Program-made: the position numbers and the translations under genes
NCBI RefSeq assembly: GCF_050436995.1
Contig: NC_134766.1
Location: 5,146,001-5,210,000 of the forward strand
Origin: Anticarsia gemmatalis
Lineage: Eukaryota; Arthropoda; Insecta; Lepidoptera; Erebidae
Reading direction: 5' to 3'
Length of the DNA: 64,000 nt
Notes under the pieces: generated by a model
Database searches by the model: none
What the model was told of the DNA's origin: nothing
What the model saw: only the letters and a program-made list of their open reading frames with translations
Shown here: positions 46,133 to 56,105 of the stretch, piece after piece
How the letters are laid out: the number at the start of each line of letters is the position of its first letter
How positions within the stretch are numbered: the stretch's first letter is position 1

Positions 46133-46631
46133 TAGGAAGATAAACACATAACTTTCGTCTGATCTACTTTAACATGTTGCTTTTGCCGCCATTTTTATAC
46201 CTAGCGCCACTTCCACTATTATCATTTTCCGGTCAATGACCCCAATCCTCTTAATTGCTGTAGAATTTTACGATTTCAAAAATATGTGTCATTCTAGGTC
46301 AGAGTTGTTAGGTCTATTATAGTTGTTTGTACTTCCTCGATCAGTGTTTCAATGCTGTTATTAAAGCTTTCATGAGAAATACGTTTTTAATTAAGTCTCT
46401 TCAAAGAGTATTGAAAGAGGAAGATTATTGCGACGACGGTTATTCAAATGAAACGAGCAAAATAATTTCTACTTTATCATATTTTTCCTGGAAAAAATGT
46501 ATATTTTTATTGGAAAGGTGCATCGTACTACTGTTTGAGTCATCGACATAGTCATTCCATCTTTATCTATGATTCTTGTAGACGTTCCGCATGATTGATT
46601 GCGTGGGCCGCGTTTGTTATGCATTTTTCAT
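46133..46631. other. putative upstream region of the predicted gene
   Basis: Lies between a Helitron and the core promoter. No TATA box is found 25-35 bp upstream of the initiator, where the sequence is GCGTGGGCCGCG. The 74-codon frame at 46327-46551 starts without ATG and is not called. Confidence 0.4.
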
Positions 46632-46666
46632 TCAGTCCACGAATCGCTTTCGGATGTAACGGACGT
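46632..46666 (+). promoter_or_regulatory. predicted TATA-less core promoter: initiator plus DPE
   Basis: TCAGTC at 46632-46637 matches the arthropod initiator TCAKTY with the transcript start A at 46634. GGACGT at 46661-46666 matches the downstream promoter element RGWYVT exactly. It begins exactly at +28, the spacing on which DPE function depends. No TATA box is present, as expected for this promoter class. A predicted 205-nt leader separates the start from the ATG at 46839. Short motifs can coincide by chance; the spacing and the reading frame downstream are what raise confidence. Confidence 0.5.
46654..46659 (+). promoter_or_regulatory. minimal start-stop uORF in the predicted leader
   Basis: ATG followed at once by TAA, 21 nt after the predicted transcript start. 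Start-stop elements can hold ribosomes and lower translation of the main frame. This start is so close to the cap that many ribosomes may skip it, so any effect is uncertain. Confidence 0.35.
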
Positions 46667-46686
46667 ATAGACATTTCTCAAACTGA

Positions 46687-46746
46687 ATGTTAATTTTGTT
46701 CAAGAATTTGTGTTTTGGTTTCAATAAAAATACGTTTGTGAGATAA
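46687..46746 (+). promoter_or_regulatory. 19-codon uORF in the predicted leader
   Basis: ATG at 46687 runs 19 codons to TAA at 46744-46746 and does not overlap the main frame. The start context (CTGAATGT) is weak, so leaky scanning past it is likely. Confidence 0.35.
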
Positions 46747-46838
46747 CCGAGGATCTTTAGCTCATAATTTTTGTTCTTAACAGCATCGATAAAGTCGAGT
46801 GTTTTGTGAAATAAATTGTGAAGTGAAAATTTATAAAA

Positions 46839-47263
46839 ATGGTGGTAGAGACTGGTCAACAGAATGGGAGGTTTTGGCCCCTCTCGCCTCGTCTTTGGCG
46901 TCGAAGTAACGAGTACTCCAAGGTGGTATTCGCACCTCGTAGACCACCTTTATCTCCAGTCGAAATGCGAAGACATGACGGGATAGATACAACTCCAGAC
47001 TTGCTTCGCACAAGGAGTTTTATTAAAGATAGACTGGATCATTTGAATTTGGAGGAAGGGATTATTATTGATGAGAAGAGATGGAGTGTTGACGCAAAGA
47101 AGCCACCGATAAAAGAGCCGAAGAAAGTTGAAGAAGTGGTGAAATTGAGGGTGAAGAAACAGAGGCAGCCCCGACCTAATAGCCTGCAGTTGTTACTGTG
47201 CCCCTCGAGTTCAGGACACTACAGCAGCAACACATGGCGATACACAAGAGTGAGATCGAAAAG
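46839..47263 (+). CDS. first coding exon of an unrecognised, basic, proline-rich protein
   Basis: The ATG lies in a good context (AAAATGG), with an in-frame TGA 15 nt upstream, so it is the true first start of this frame. The frame stays open for 162 codons to 47327. I place the exon end at 47263, where AAAAG|GTTCGT makes a usable donor; GTGAGA at 47250 is an alternative. The segment is less AT-rich than its surroundings. Residues 1-35 include the aromatic/arginine patch FWPLSPRLWRR and APRRPPLSP. Residues 45-75 are charged (DLLRTRSFIKDRLDHLNLEE) and could form a helix. Residues 85-110 are lysine- and proline-rich (KKPPIKEPKK). No signal peptide, membrane segment or known domain is visible. 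After the donor the translation turns hydrophobic and AT-driven, which supports splicing. It may be an alternative N-terminal exon of a large protein. I do not recognise it. Confidence 0.5.
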
Positions 47264-47269
47264 GTTCGT
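47264..47269 (+). other. candidate splice donor
   Basis: AAG|GTTCGT keeps the exonic AAG and the +5 G of the donor consensus but not +3/+4. The exon would end in phase 2. No matching acceptor with a convincing exon was found downstream in the window, so the first intron would exceed 16 kb. Confidence 0.35.
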
Positions 47270-48189
47270 AATTTTATACTATATTTATGTTGGCAAGTGT
47301 CACATTGAATTCCGAAATCGTTTGTAAAGAATTCACGCGTGGGCATGTGAATGAATTCAAGGTGCTCAACTCAAAATCACAACATTATGCAATGTCAAAA
47401 ATCAACATCTGTTTCTCGTTCTGTTGGTTGTCATAAAAATTAAATCAATGTCGATTTCGTTGAGAAACTTATTGATTAATGTTTATTAACTAAACTACTA
47501 AACTACTGCAATTAGCTTTTTGTAACGTTTCATGTTTAAGATTATTAGTGTCTGATGTAGCATTCATGAGTTCAGCCAATTATTTTTCACTTTCGTTTAC
47601 ATTATCTTCAGTAGCTGTAATCACAGTGTCGGGTGGTCTAATTACTACTGGATCATCAGCTTTCTCATGTGTCGTCATGATATTTTAGCCACGTGTGGGC
47701 AGAAAGTGGGTGTAATGTTGTTGACAACACCCCGCCAATGTCGGTTATCTTGGCCCTTATGTTGTAACTTTTAAAAATTTCAACTTTATTGTATTTGTCA
47801 AGCTGAGAGTTTATTAACATAACATATGGTTTTCCGTGAAAGTTTCCGCAGAAGTCGTCATACCTACGTAAGTCTTATTTGAAAAATATAAATTTAACAT
47901 GTAGCTAAACGAAATTTCGTGTAATAGGAAACAATATCGTTGGGCATAGTTCCAAATCACAGAGTTTCAAAATAAAACCGAATAACAAGATTATTAAATA
48001 CTAATTACAACGTTATAAAAAGACAGAATCATTTTATAAAAGATGCTGATATTCTACGTCATTATCCTTTATTGAAAGAAGTCGTCAAATGTCGTGTTTA
48101 TTGATTATATTGACAAAAATAACGACTAGAATTCCACATTTTATAGTTTTTTTAAATCCTTTGAACAAACAAATGTTTTAATATAATAA
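47270..48189. other. putative intron start, anonymous
   Basis: AT content rises again straight after the candidate donor. No further exon or paired repeat is seen. Confidence 0.4.
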
Positions 48190-48320
48190 TAAGATAGGAG
48201 AATTAACGCGAACACGCATTTAACTTAGATTGCTTGACGTTTCGGCGCAAGTTGCATTCGCCGTGGTCGCAGGCTGGGTAAGGTAAAATGCGTGCTTGTG
48301 TTAATTCCCATATCCTATAA
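48190..48320. mobile_element. TIR element, family G (copy 2)
   Basis: Left end ATAGGAGAATTAACGCGAAC then ACGCATTTAAC; the right end read inward is ATAGGATATGGGAATTAACA, then CAAGCACGCATTTTACC. The middle holds GCTTGACGTTTCGGCGCA and GCCGTGGTCGCAGGC. About 130 bp with no ORF. The GCTTGAC...TTTCGGCGCA core also occurs at 12640-12770. Confidence 0.65.
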
Positions 48321-50904
48321 TATACTAAACATGCAACGCGAGAGTTCAAAAGTTATGGAAACAAAAGTTTTATTTCATAATATACAAAGTTATTGTCAAC
48401 TATACCAATAAACATACGTAGAGGTGATAAAAATCAAATGTTCAGCTGGTTTCGGCCACTCGTGGGAGTGGTAATGAATTTTAATAGAGTCGACAGTGCC
48501 GTTTCGGTTTCGGCCTACAATATTTTAATCGTAGTTTGTTTCGTTGATTGAATCAGACGTTTATTGACACATATTTTGTTACATTAAGAAGTTGACCATG
48601 TATTCTTTTTACTTACTATTATTTCTGTAGAAAGGGATACCTAATTTATGAAGGATCTTGCAGACTGATTGTATTGCAATATCCACAGTACACATTATTT
48701 AATTTGTACTTGTTAAAATATCTAATTAAGTAATTAATTCGTTTTCGCCATATATCGACACTTATAATTGTCATAGTTACGGAACAAGCTGGTGAATTTA
48801 TTGTTAGTGTGGAAGGCAGATACAGTAAAAATACCTCAAATGAGTTTAGAAATGAAGTAAACACATTCATAACTAAAAGTCAAACTTTATAGTAACCTAA
48901 ATATTTTAAGGAAGCCGAAATTCCAACTTTTCGGCTTTCGTCTTAATCCACCATAGCTTTAAACCGCTTTGACCAGTAAAAATTAAAATGCTTTATTACC
49001 TTTAATTATTCGAAACCGTGTCGCTTACTATTTAGCATAATTCGCCTGTTTATGGTCTACGAATATAATATGTAAATGTCATGTCCATGATACATAAAAT
49101 AATGATAAATTATTATATTCATAAAGAAACTTACTTTTTGTTTGTAGCCGTAATTGGAAGCCGTTTTGGACTTCAAAAATAAAATATTTGCAAAGATTAT
49201 ACGCTATTCATAAAAAAAATTAGAAAGTGCTACATTTTTATGAGTATTTTTTTATGAAAGGGTTTTCAGAGCTGTATTAATATATAATATATTCTGCAAT
49301 AATGTTTTACATTTAAAGTCCAGTATAAAAGAGCCAAGAGAGGGAAGAGAACTTCCTTTCATACTGAAACTCCGAACTAAAAATGAAAGTGTTTACATAA
49401 ATCACTTCAATAACACTTTTCCTTATTTGGGAATCAAACTGAAAACTTACAATAATGATACTAGCACTAGCCAATTTATTACACTTCAATAATATTAAAC
49501 ACCAATATTTATAACACAATTAACTACCAAATTAAGTAAAAACACGCTTTAAAATCAGATAAGAATTATCATTACATATTCTCATTTATATTAAATTATT
49601 CACAAGAACTCAAGCATAAAAGTCCGTTAACAGTTTCCGTTTAAATAATGACAAGAGAATCCCGCGGCGAATCAATTTCCGAAGTTGATCGAACAATAAT
49701 CATGTTATTGGGGACGAGTCGTTTTAAATTGAAAACGATATCGTGTGTATTTTAACGCATTACATACGGATAAATTAGGTCATTCATTACCTTTTTAACC
49801 GAATTTCAAGCCGTAATAAAAGATTTTCACTGTATCTTGTAACTTCAGGCACAGCAAAATTTTGCAAAATATCATCTATTTCAATAAGATCACTTAAAAT
49901 TTTCAGATGCCCATCAATGATGTCAAATCTCTTATTCAAATCCTTTATTTACTTGTTAGATCTTATAACAAATGCTTTTTTGAGAACAAAAACACGTTGT
50001 ACCTTAGTCAACGTGGGATAAGGACAAGACAAAGAAGATTTACATCGCTGTCCATCATATAAAAATTATACTAGACGAAAAACACCACTTCTTTACTTGT
50101 TTTAAAGGCTGTTTATAGCTTCCATTATACCTGCAATATAACAACACAGGCTTACGTTAATAAAGCCCTCATATTCCTCTTTTATATACCACACCGTATA
50201 AAAGTACATGGTTTTAATGAAAAATGTTGCAAATCCCTCTCCATCATCACGCTCGATACATCAGCGTAAAAACGACGCGACACGTTACACGCCGCTGTGG
50301 TTTCAAACGTCCCGCCCCCGGGACACTTTGTGTAAAATCGTGTGCAACTATGTGTAGTTACTGTAGGGATGATAGTACTGAAATCTGTAAAAAAATCAAA
50401 TCGAAAATCTAGAAATCAGAAGTACTATTCTTATTCTATTTTATCCGAAATTTTTGAATGAATATAAGCTTTAGATAAAACAAAGTGAGCTCAAAACAAA
50501 TTTAACACATCTATTTTATAACTACTATTAAAATAAATGTATATCAAATAAATATCTAGTATTATATCTACTATTGCTAAGTATATCTGACTCTTTCGGT
50601 TTTGTCAATTGTAACCAAAAAAAATCTATGACTTAATCTATCCGAATATTTCAGACAATCCGTATAAACTTCATATAAAGCCCGTAATTGATAACTGTAA
50701 CATAATAGTAACCATATCCATAATTTCACGTTCCTAGTCTTCATTTCAACTTTGCAAATCACTGTCGTTCAGTATCGGTATTGAACACATTCTTCCACAA
50801 GCATGTTCCGACCGACGCAACTATTTCACTAGCAGCATGTCAACGTATGCGACACCGTGTCTCTGCGTATCTGTGTTGAAAACAATTCTCTCTTATGTGC
50901 CTGA
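48321..50904. other. anonymous stretch with a GC-richer patch at 50250-50340
   Basis: No exon is supported. The patch (CGACGCGACACGTTACACGC, CCCGCCCCCGGGACAC) lies within a 62-codon ORF (50224-50412) of basic, cysteine-containing composition that I cannot place. Confidence 0.45.
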
Positions 50905-51083
50905 AGTTTGTATCTCAATACTCTACCACTATCGACTAACGACAATCGGCTTGCAATCGAAAAATTTGGTCAAAAATCTGATCAGCGCCTCTAGCGGGCA
51001 CTTTAAGAACTATTTTTGCCGTACATTTCAATCGTCAAACTCTCGATACTTAACAGTACCGACTGTAGAGAATGGCGTAACTG
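50905..51083 (-). mobile_element. TIR element, family M (copy 6)
   Basis: ACTCTACCACTATCGACTAA, AACGACAATCGGCTTGCAAT, CTGATCAGCGCCTCTAGCGG, ACTCTCGATACTTAACAGTA and GACTGTAGAGAATGGCGTAA, ending CTG at 51083. Both ends and the core are intact. The 113-codon ORF over it is a shadow. Confidence 0.75.
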
Positions 51084-52037
51084 TGGTTTTAGTTGGATAT
51101 ATAGGATATATGGAATTTAACACTGATGGCTATTATTTAGTATGCATGGGAATGTCACGTAATGTCTGCACCGATTAGTGTCCGTTCCATGTAGCACCGT
51201 AGTACCTAAATGCAAATTTCGAGACCAGTCAGGTATAACTAGACTAAAATAACCAAAACTAAGATGCTACATGTTTAGAGTTAGTGCATAATAAATAGAA
51301 ACATTAACCATAGATAATAAAATATTGTTAATTTGGATAAAGGGTCATTAGGATAGAAACGTGTTTAAAAACCAATGGAAACAGTATATTTGACGTTTTT
51401 CCACTAAACCCGTATACGAATAGTTTTAACGTATATTGGTTAACAACAATATGTCTTGCGAAAAGGTCTGGAAAACGGCGCGGTCGGTCCTTAGCAAAAG
51501 CAAGATTAGTCTGAAAGGACCATTCGACCAACAAGTGGTGCTCTTTGGGTAGCCACTACTATGGAAAAAGGCTTTATTTTATGTATTAACAGTAATGAAA
51601 TGTTCCTATAGTATATCTATAGTTATCTAAACAATAACCCAACATAATCAAATCACGCACAATTTAATATCAATAGATGCGTAATACTAAAAAGCGGAAG
51701 ACATATTGATTTATTATAATTAATGCCTTATTTGGCCTAGTGTAAACACGCGTGACTATAGATCGTGAGCTCCTGATTCTACATACGGCTCATTGTCTTT
51801 CTAAGGGCATAAATAGGTATCAGAAGCGATAAACAGTCTTAATAGGTATTTTCCTCGAGATTCAGGTCAAAATCACAGGGGGTCTGACTGACCTGTTGAT
51901 TTTTATGATGTTATTTTAAAGGCTACGCGCCTATTTGGGTTTAAAATTGTACACAGTCGTATTAGGTTGTATAAGATCATGACATGGGAAGTCTACTGGA
52001 GCCATTATTCTTTACGGCGTCTTTTTGAAGGCAATTC
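51084..52037. other. anonymous stretch
   Basis: No supported feature. Confidence 0.5.
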
Positions 52038-52115
52038 TTCTTATTCTTATGGTATGGTTAGTGGTCAACCTAGTATCAAAGTTGTTTAAGCCGCCCGAAG
52101 GCCTTTGACGTGGGT
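52038..52115 (+). repeat. 'GGTTAGTGGTCAACCTAGTA' repeat (longest copy)
   Basis: TCTTCTTATTCTTATGGTATGG, TTAGTGGTCAACCTAGTATC, AAAGTTGTTTAAGCCGCCCG and AAGGCCTTTGACGTGG. Related copies lie at 25747-25805, 39091-39163 (reversed) and 52443-52491. The last block recurs at 57434-57462. Confidence 0.65.
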
Positions 52116-52214
52116 TTTTGCATTTGGAGGCAATTAAATACTACTGTAAACAGTGATCATGAATTCTCACACTTGTTCGCAAATAAATACAGTCTCGGAA
52201 CTTTTTAAAGCAGA

Positions 52215-52425
52215 ATGAATGGGTATATATGTAGGTATGTAACATCCGTGTCTTCTTCGTCATTTACCATCAAGTGAGATGGAAAATAAATGCCTAATAC
52301 AATACCGATTAAAAAAAGGCTAAAGACACGTATGCGTCTAGCATAGACTTTTAACTTATCTCATCATTCCGTGTATCGGAATCGAACCCAAAACACCCTG
52401 TCTCTCTCGTAACAGGCCCAAATTT
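52215..52425 (-). mobile_element. SINE-like element with CATTTACCATCAAGTGAG tail
   Basis: TCATTTACCATCAAGTGAGA near the left and GTATCGGAATCGAACCCAAA (52374-52393), a reversed B box, near the right. The tail block also occurs at 13355-13440. Confidence 0.45.
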
Positions 52426-52442
52426 GATTGTTTGTTTGCTGT

Positions 52443-52491
52443 GTGTTAGTGGTCATCCTAGTGTCAAAGTTGTTCAAGTCACCCGGGAGGC
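52443..52491 (+). repeat. 'GTTAGTGGTC' repeat, partial
   Basis: GTGTTAGTGGTCATCCTAGTG, TCAAAGTTGTTCAAGTCACC and CGGGAGGCC match the centre of the unit at 52038-52115, about 350 bp upstream in the same orientation. Confidence 0.55.
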
Positions 52492-52884
52492 CAAATTTGA
52501 TAATTCATAATCTCATATCCTCACCGTATCGTATAACCTAAAAATCTTTCATACTTTCGATGTACATACATAAACAATTTTCAAGTTCATTGATCAGTAT
52601 TTGTTCGGAGTACCGTCATTCTCAGCTGTTTTCTTTCAATATGATTTATCTAACAGAAAGGGCAACGACCTCTCTAACACAGTGTTTCCTATACAAATAT
52701 TATGAAAAAATCTTCTTTGTTTTGAGAGGATTATCTTTGAAATTTTCGAACTGATCTGAAAAACTGTTTACTCCAAGAAAGATATATTATTTCTGGGTAA
52801 AATTTATTGATAACTTTATGCTATAGAAAATAACTTCGTCCCAGGATATCGTCTGAGTAAAAATACTACATTCATACATACTTA

Positions 52885-52995
52885 CATAATATCGCGCCTG
52901 TTATACCCGAAGGTAGAGGCAGAGGTGTATAAAATAAACCCACGTTTCTCTTAACAATGTTAATCCTATGAGCTTGCGAGGCTATTGGTAATAAT
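52885..52995 (-). mobile_element. SINE family A fragment
   Basis: CGCGCCTGTTATACCCGAAG, AGGCAGAGGTGTATAAAATA, AACCCACGTTTCTC and GAGCTTGCGAGGCTATTGG. The head is missing; a Helitron/LINE-tail relic follows at once to about 53105 (CATCAAAATGGATTCAGTAG to TTATATTAGTAAGTATAGAT). Confidence 0.55.
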
Positions 52996-53105
52996 AACTA
53001 AGTTAATCCACGTAATAAACTATCCGAGTGCCATCAAAATGGATTCAGTAGTTTTGAGTAACAAACATAATAATTTTCGCGTTTTTTATATTAGTAAGTA
53101 TAGAT

Positions 53106-53727
53106 TATCAGGTGAAGTCACGTGTATAACTTGTATAGTACAAAATTAAATGAGTGTTTGTTTGATCATAATGAGTAGACGTTTACACCCATTTGTGAGT
53201 AAATATTTTGATTGCTTTACGATGTTTTAAGTATTCGTGTAAATGTTTGTAAACTATATTTTTGTTTGGTTTATCTCGAAAATATGCGATTTTCTACAAC
53301 GTAGTATAATCGTATGTTTTTAAAAAATATGTATGTATTTATTTATAACATGAGTAAAAAGGTATTTTTTTGTTTATTATTCGACTGTTAGTTTTTTCTT
53401 TATTATATTTTCTTTGTTTAAAATATATTTTTCTATGTTTGTTACGCTATTTTTCCGCCAACTGTAAATATTTTTCAAAATTCATTGTTTCAATTCATAC
53501 ACATGCATAATATTTACTTAATACTATTTTTATGTTTAAATTAAAATTTTCCTTAAACATTGAACAGCCGAACATTAGTATCAAATGCTGACGTCACTGA
53601 ACAACAATGTTAGTTCTAAGAAATGCATGTGTCCATACATCCTGGAAACTATACTAACTTTTATGAATCAAATATTATATAGGAAACTCGCTGAATCGCA
53701 CATGTACCTACATATTTATATAAACAC
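53106..53727. other. anonymous, very AT-rich stretch
   Basis: No supported feature. Confidence 0.5.
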
Positions 53728-53890
53728 TAGGTTATGTCCGCGGCTTTACCCGCAATTACAAGTGGTTCTATAATTATCTTCAATTTATCATCTATCACTT
53801 TACCAAATTTTATCAAAATCGGTTCAGCCGTTTTACATAAAAGAGTAAACAAACACACTTTCACATTTATCAAATTCTTAGAAATTAGAA
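53728..53890 (+). repeat. relic of dispersed Helitron/LINE-tail-like repeat
   Basis: ACTAGGTTATGTCCGCGGCT, TTTACCCGCAATTACAAGTG, CCAAATTTTATCAAAATCGG, TTCAGCCGTTTTACATAAAA and GAGTAAACAAACACACTTTC. The two mirrored 62-codon ORFs here are shadows of the repeat. Confidence 0.55.
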
Positions 53891-54039
53891 AACAAATAGT
53901 TACGCAAATAACCAACGGATAATATGGTTGTCTGTCTGCCTATTCAATGTTGATGACTGTACAGTAGTGTACAGTCTATGTTATAGTTTAATGACGTCAT
54001 GAAGACAATGACAAACTGGATTAAGTTTTACTCACGCAT

Positions 54040-54150
54040 AAATAGCCGATCTAAAGTTAGTAGTTTGATTCCCGGGTCGGGCAAATTGTTATTAGGATTT
54101 GCTTATAGTAAAATATTCCCATACTTGACAGTCTACATGTTTATTATTAA
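54040..54150 (+). mobile_element. SINE family A fragment
   Basis: TAGTAGTTTGATTCCCGGGTC (54059-54079) is B-box-like, followed by GGGCAAATTGTTATTAGGA, as at 18340-18380. The A box and tail are degraded. Confidence 0.5.
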
Positions 54151-54355
54151 TTTATACAAAGAATTATAAAACAATTTGTTTTCAATGTAATGAACTCAAT
54201 CATACCATATGTAGAAATCACTTTACATAGATATTGAAATGTAATTTATTAACTACCTACTGTGTAATCAGAAAAAATAATAATATATTTAAGTAACAGG
54301 AAAAAAATTAAAAAGACGTTTTGATAATCTTTTTAGGATGCATTTTATTTTCCAG

Positions 54356-54530
54356 GAGGAAATAACGTCTCTCAGTTGACGACTATTTGAAAGTCACTCT
54401 TCTGTACACTGATTTCTTTCTTAGATAATAATAGTCATTAACACGATACGTCAAAGCAGCAATGTACTGAATAGTGAACATCAATTTGACGTACTCTAGT
54501 TGTCAATTGAGATATGTGATACGCATACAG
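54356..54530. mobile_element. short TIR element, family F (copy 2)
   Basis: Left GAAATAACGTCTCTCAGTTGAC; right read inward GCGTATCACATATCTCAATTGAC. Interior TCTTAGATAATAATAGTCAT and ACGATACGTCAAAGCAGCAA are the reverse complement of copy 1 at 4882-5046. Confidence 0.7.
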
Positions 54531-54650
54531 GTTTAGATAGAAATCTTTCAGTAAGAAACAATATTACATCACATTTTGCTAATTAAATCATCACATTAAT
54601 GTACGTGTAAATTCAGTATAATTATCCAATCAGTGCATTGTCGAGTAACA

Positions 54651-54695
54651 TCGAGTAATGCTCAACACATGTTCAATTGAGCGAGTATTGCTCGA
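54651..54695. repeat. imperfect inverted repeat, 13-bp arms
   Basis: TCGAGTAATGCTC and GAGTATTGCTCGA surround AACACATGTTCAATTGAGC, with two mismatches. TCGAGTAA also occurs just before the left arm (54642-54649), so a TCGAGTAA motif is present three times including its inverse. Confidence 0.55.
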
Positions 54696-55388
54696 TATGG
54701 CTTGTTCTCGCGGTGTAAACACATTCCTAGAAATGTAGTCTTGATGTCATCTGAATATGTAATCAGCGGATAAACTGATTTGTATGTCTACGAAGTAATT
54801 GCAGGTAAATGTTGTATGCATCCACAAGTTTGACATTTTCCCTGTATTTTTGTACGCAAATTTGATACCTTACTTTAATTGTGCCCAAAAAGAAACCTAA
54901 CTAAACTGTATGAGCTTTTTTCAAAACTCTATATCCATATCAAAATAAGTAATTAGATTAAATGCATATCCATACTAAAATAAGTTTTTTTTTTATTATT
55001 TCAATTAACATTAGCGAGATTATACCACAAATAAACGAGCTAATTGCTCTGCTATTGGTTGTAAAATATCATCTAAAATCCGAGGTTTGTATTAAAGTAA
55101 GCCCTACTGGCAACACCTTCTAATCCAATCCAAATTATCGGCTCAAATTGGATTATAAATAAAGGTCGATTGCCCTTTTATTTATGCGAGTTTATCCAAT
55201 ATAATAACGATAAGTTTATTTGGATTTTAGAAGCTGTAATTTTTTTAGAAAGTATATTTTGCTGAGGGCCTAATTGGGGCTTAATAAATAATACAATCAG
55301 TTTACTATAAAACCAGGCAAGAGAACGATTTCTTACTTACATTTGTTTACTAAATAACATAATCACTTTACTGTAAAACCATGCAAAG
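54696..55388. other. anonymous AT-rich stretch
   Basis: No supported feature. Confidence 0.5.
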
Positions 55389-55566
55389 GGCGGTTTTCTA
55401 ATACTATCGGACTTTGAAAGCCGAGTAGTTATCCAGAAATGTCTGAGAAACTGATCAGCGCCCCTAGCGTGATAGCTGTGAACAACATTTTCAAATACAT
55501 TTTTGAATGTAAATTTTCGTAATTCGATAGTAACAATGTAAGAAACCTCGGTACTAATCATTTTCA
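55389..55566 (-). mobile_element. TIR element, family M (copy 7, diverged)
   Basis: TTTTCTAATACTATCGGACT at the left, AAACTGATCAGCGCCCCTAG core, AATGTAAATTTTCG, and ATTCGATAGTAACAATGTAA at the right. The termini are altered. The 74-codon antisense ORF is a shadow. Confidence 0.6.
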
Positions 55567-55974
55567 GCCTGTTAACATCTGCTTTAGATGATTTACATGG
55601 CGTTAGTTATGATTTGTACCCTATTTTTCGTAACTATAACTAGAAACTAGTTCCTATGTGAGAAATAATTATCCAGTATTATGAAGAATGAACACTAATT
55701 AATTTTACCTACATTTACTTGTTTAATGGCAACACAAACACACAGACACAAACATGTCACCAAACAAATTGTTGAACGAGTTGCCGCGGCTCAATTAACA
55801 ATGTTGATACCACTTGACTATCATTCGTTTGACCCACTTACAAACGGACGCCATTACAAACAGAATATCAAACCTTTACGAATATATTAACAGTTGAAAA
55901 AGCTTTGTTATTAAGTCAATGGTCGGTAAAGCAGTGAGGGAAGAATTTGCATGATTGTAGTTAGCTAGAGAAAA
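55567..55974. other. anonymous stretch
   Basis: No supported feature. Confidence 0.5.
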
Positions 55975-56105
55975 ATCTAAAAAAAAGACCACTCTCGCAC
56001 TAAGAATGGCTCTTGTGTCGCGGGGACTTTTACAAACATGCAATCAACGGACACAGAGTACAACCAGACCCGAAACAATTATTTGTGGGTCGATGTTTGT
56101 GAGGA
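55975..56105 (-). mobile_element. SINE-like element, family B (copy 3)
   Basis: AAAAGACCACTCTCGCACTA, TGGCTCTTGTGTCGCGGGGA, CTTTTACAAACATGCAATCA, CAGAGTACAACCAGACCCG and AAACAATTATTTGTGGGTCG. It stops before the B-box head present in copy 2. Confidence 0.65.

Noticed and set aside
46327..46551. 74-codon ORF just upstream of the promoter as an earlier exon
   Set aside because: Starts at TTG, AT-rich, no donor or acceptor that links it to the frame at 46839.
50837..51178. 113-codon plus-strand ORF
   Set aside because: Most of it lies over TIR element family M (copy 6), so it is a by-product of repeat sequence.
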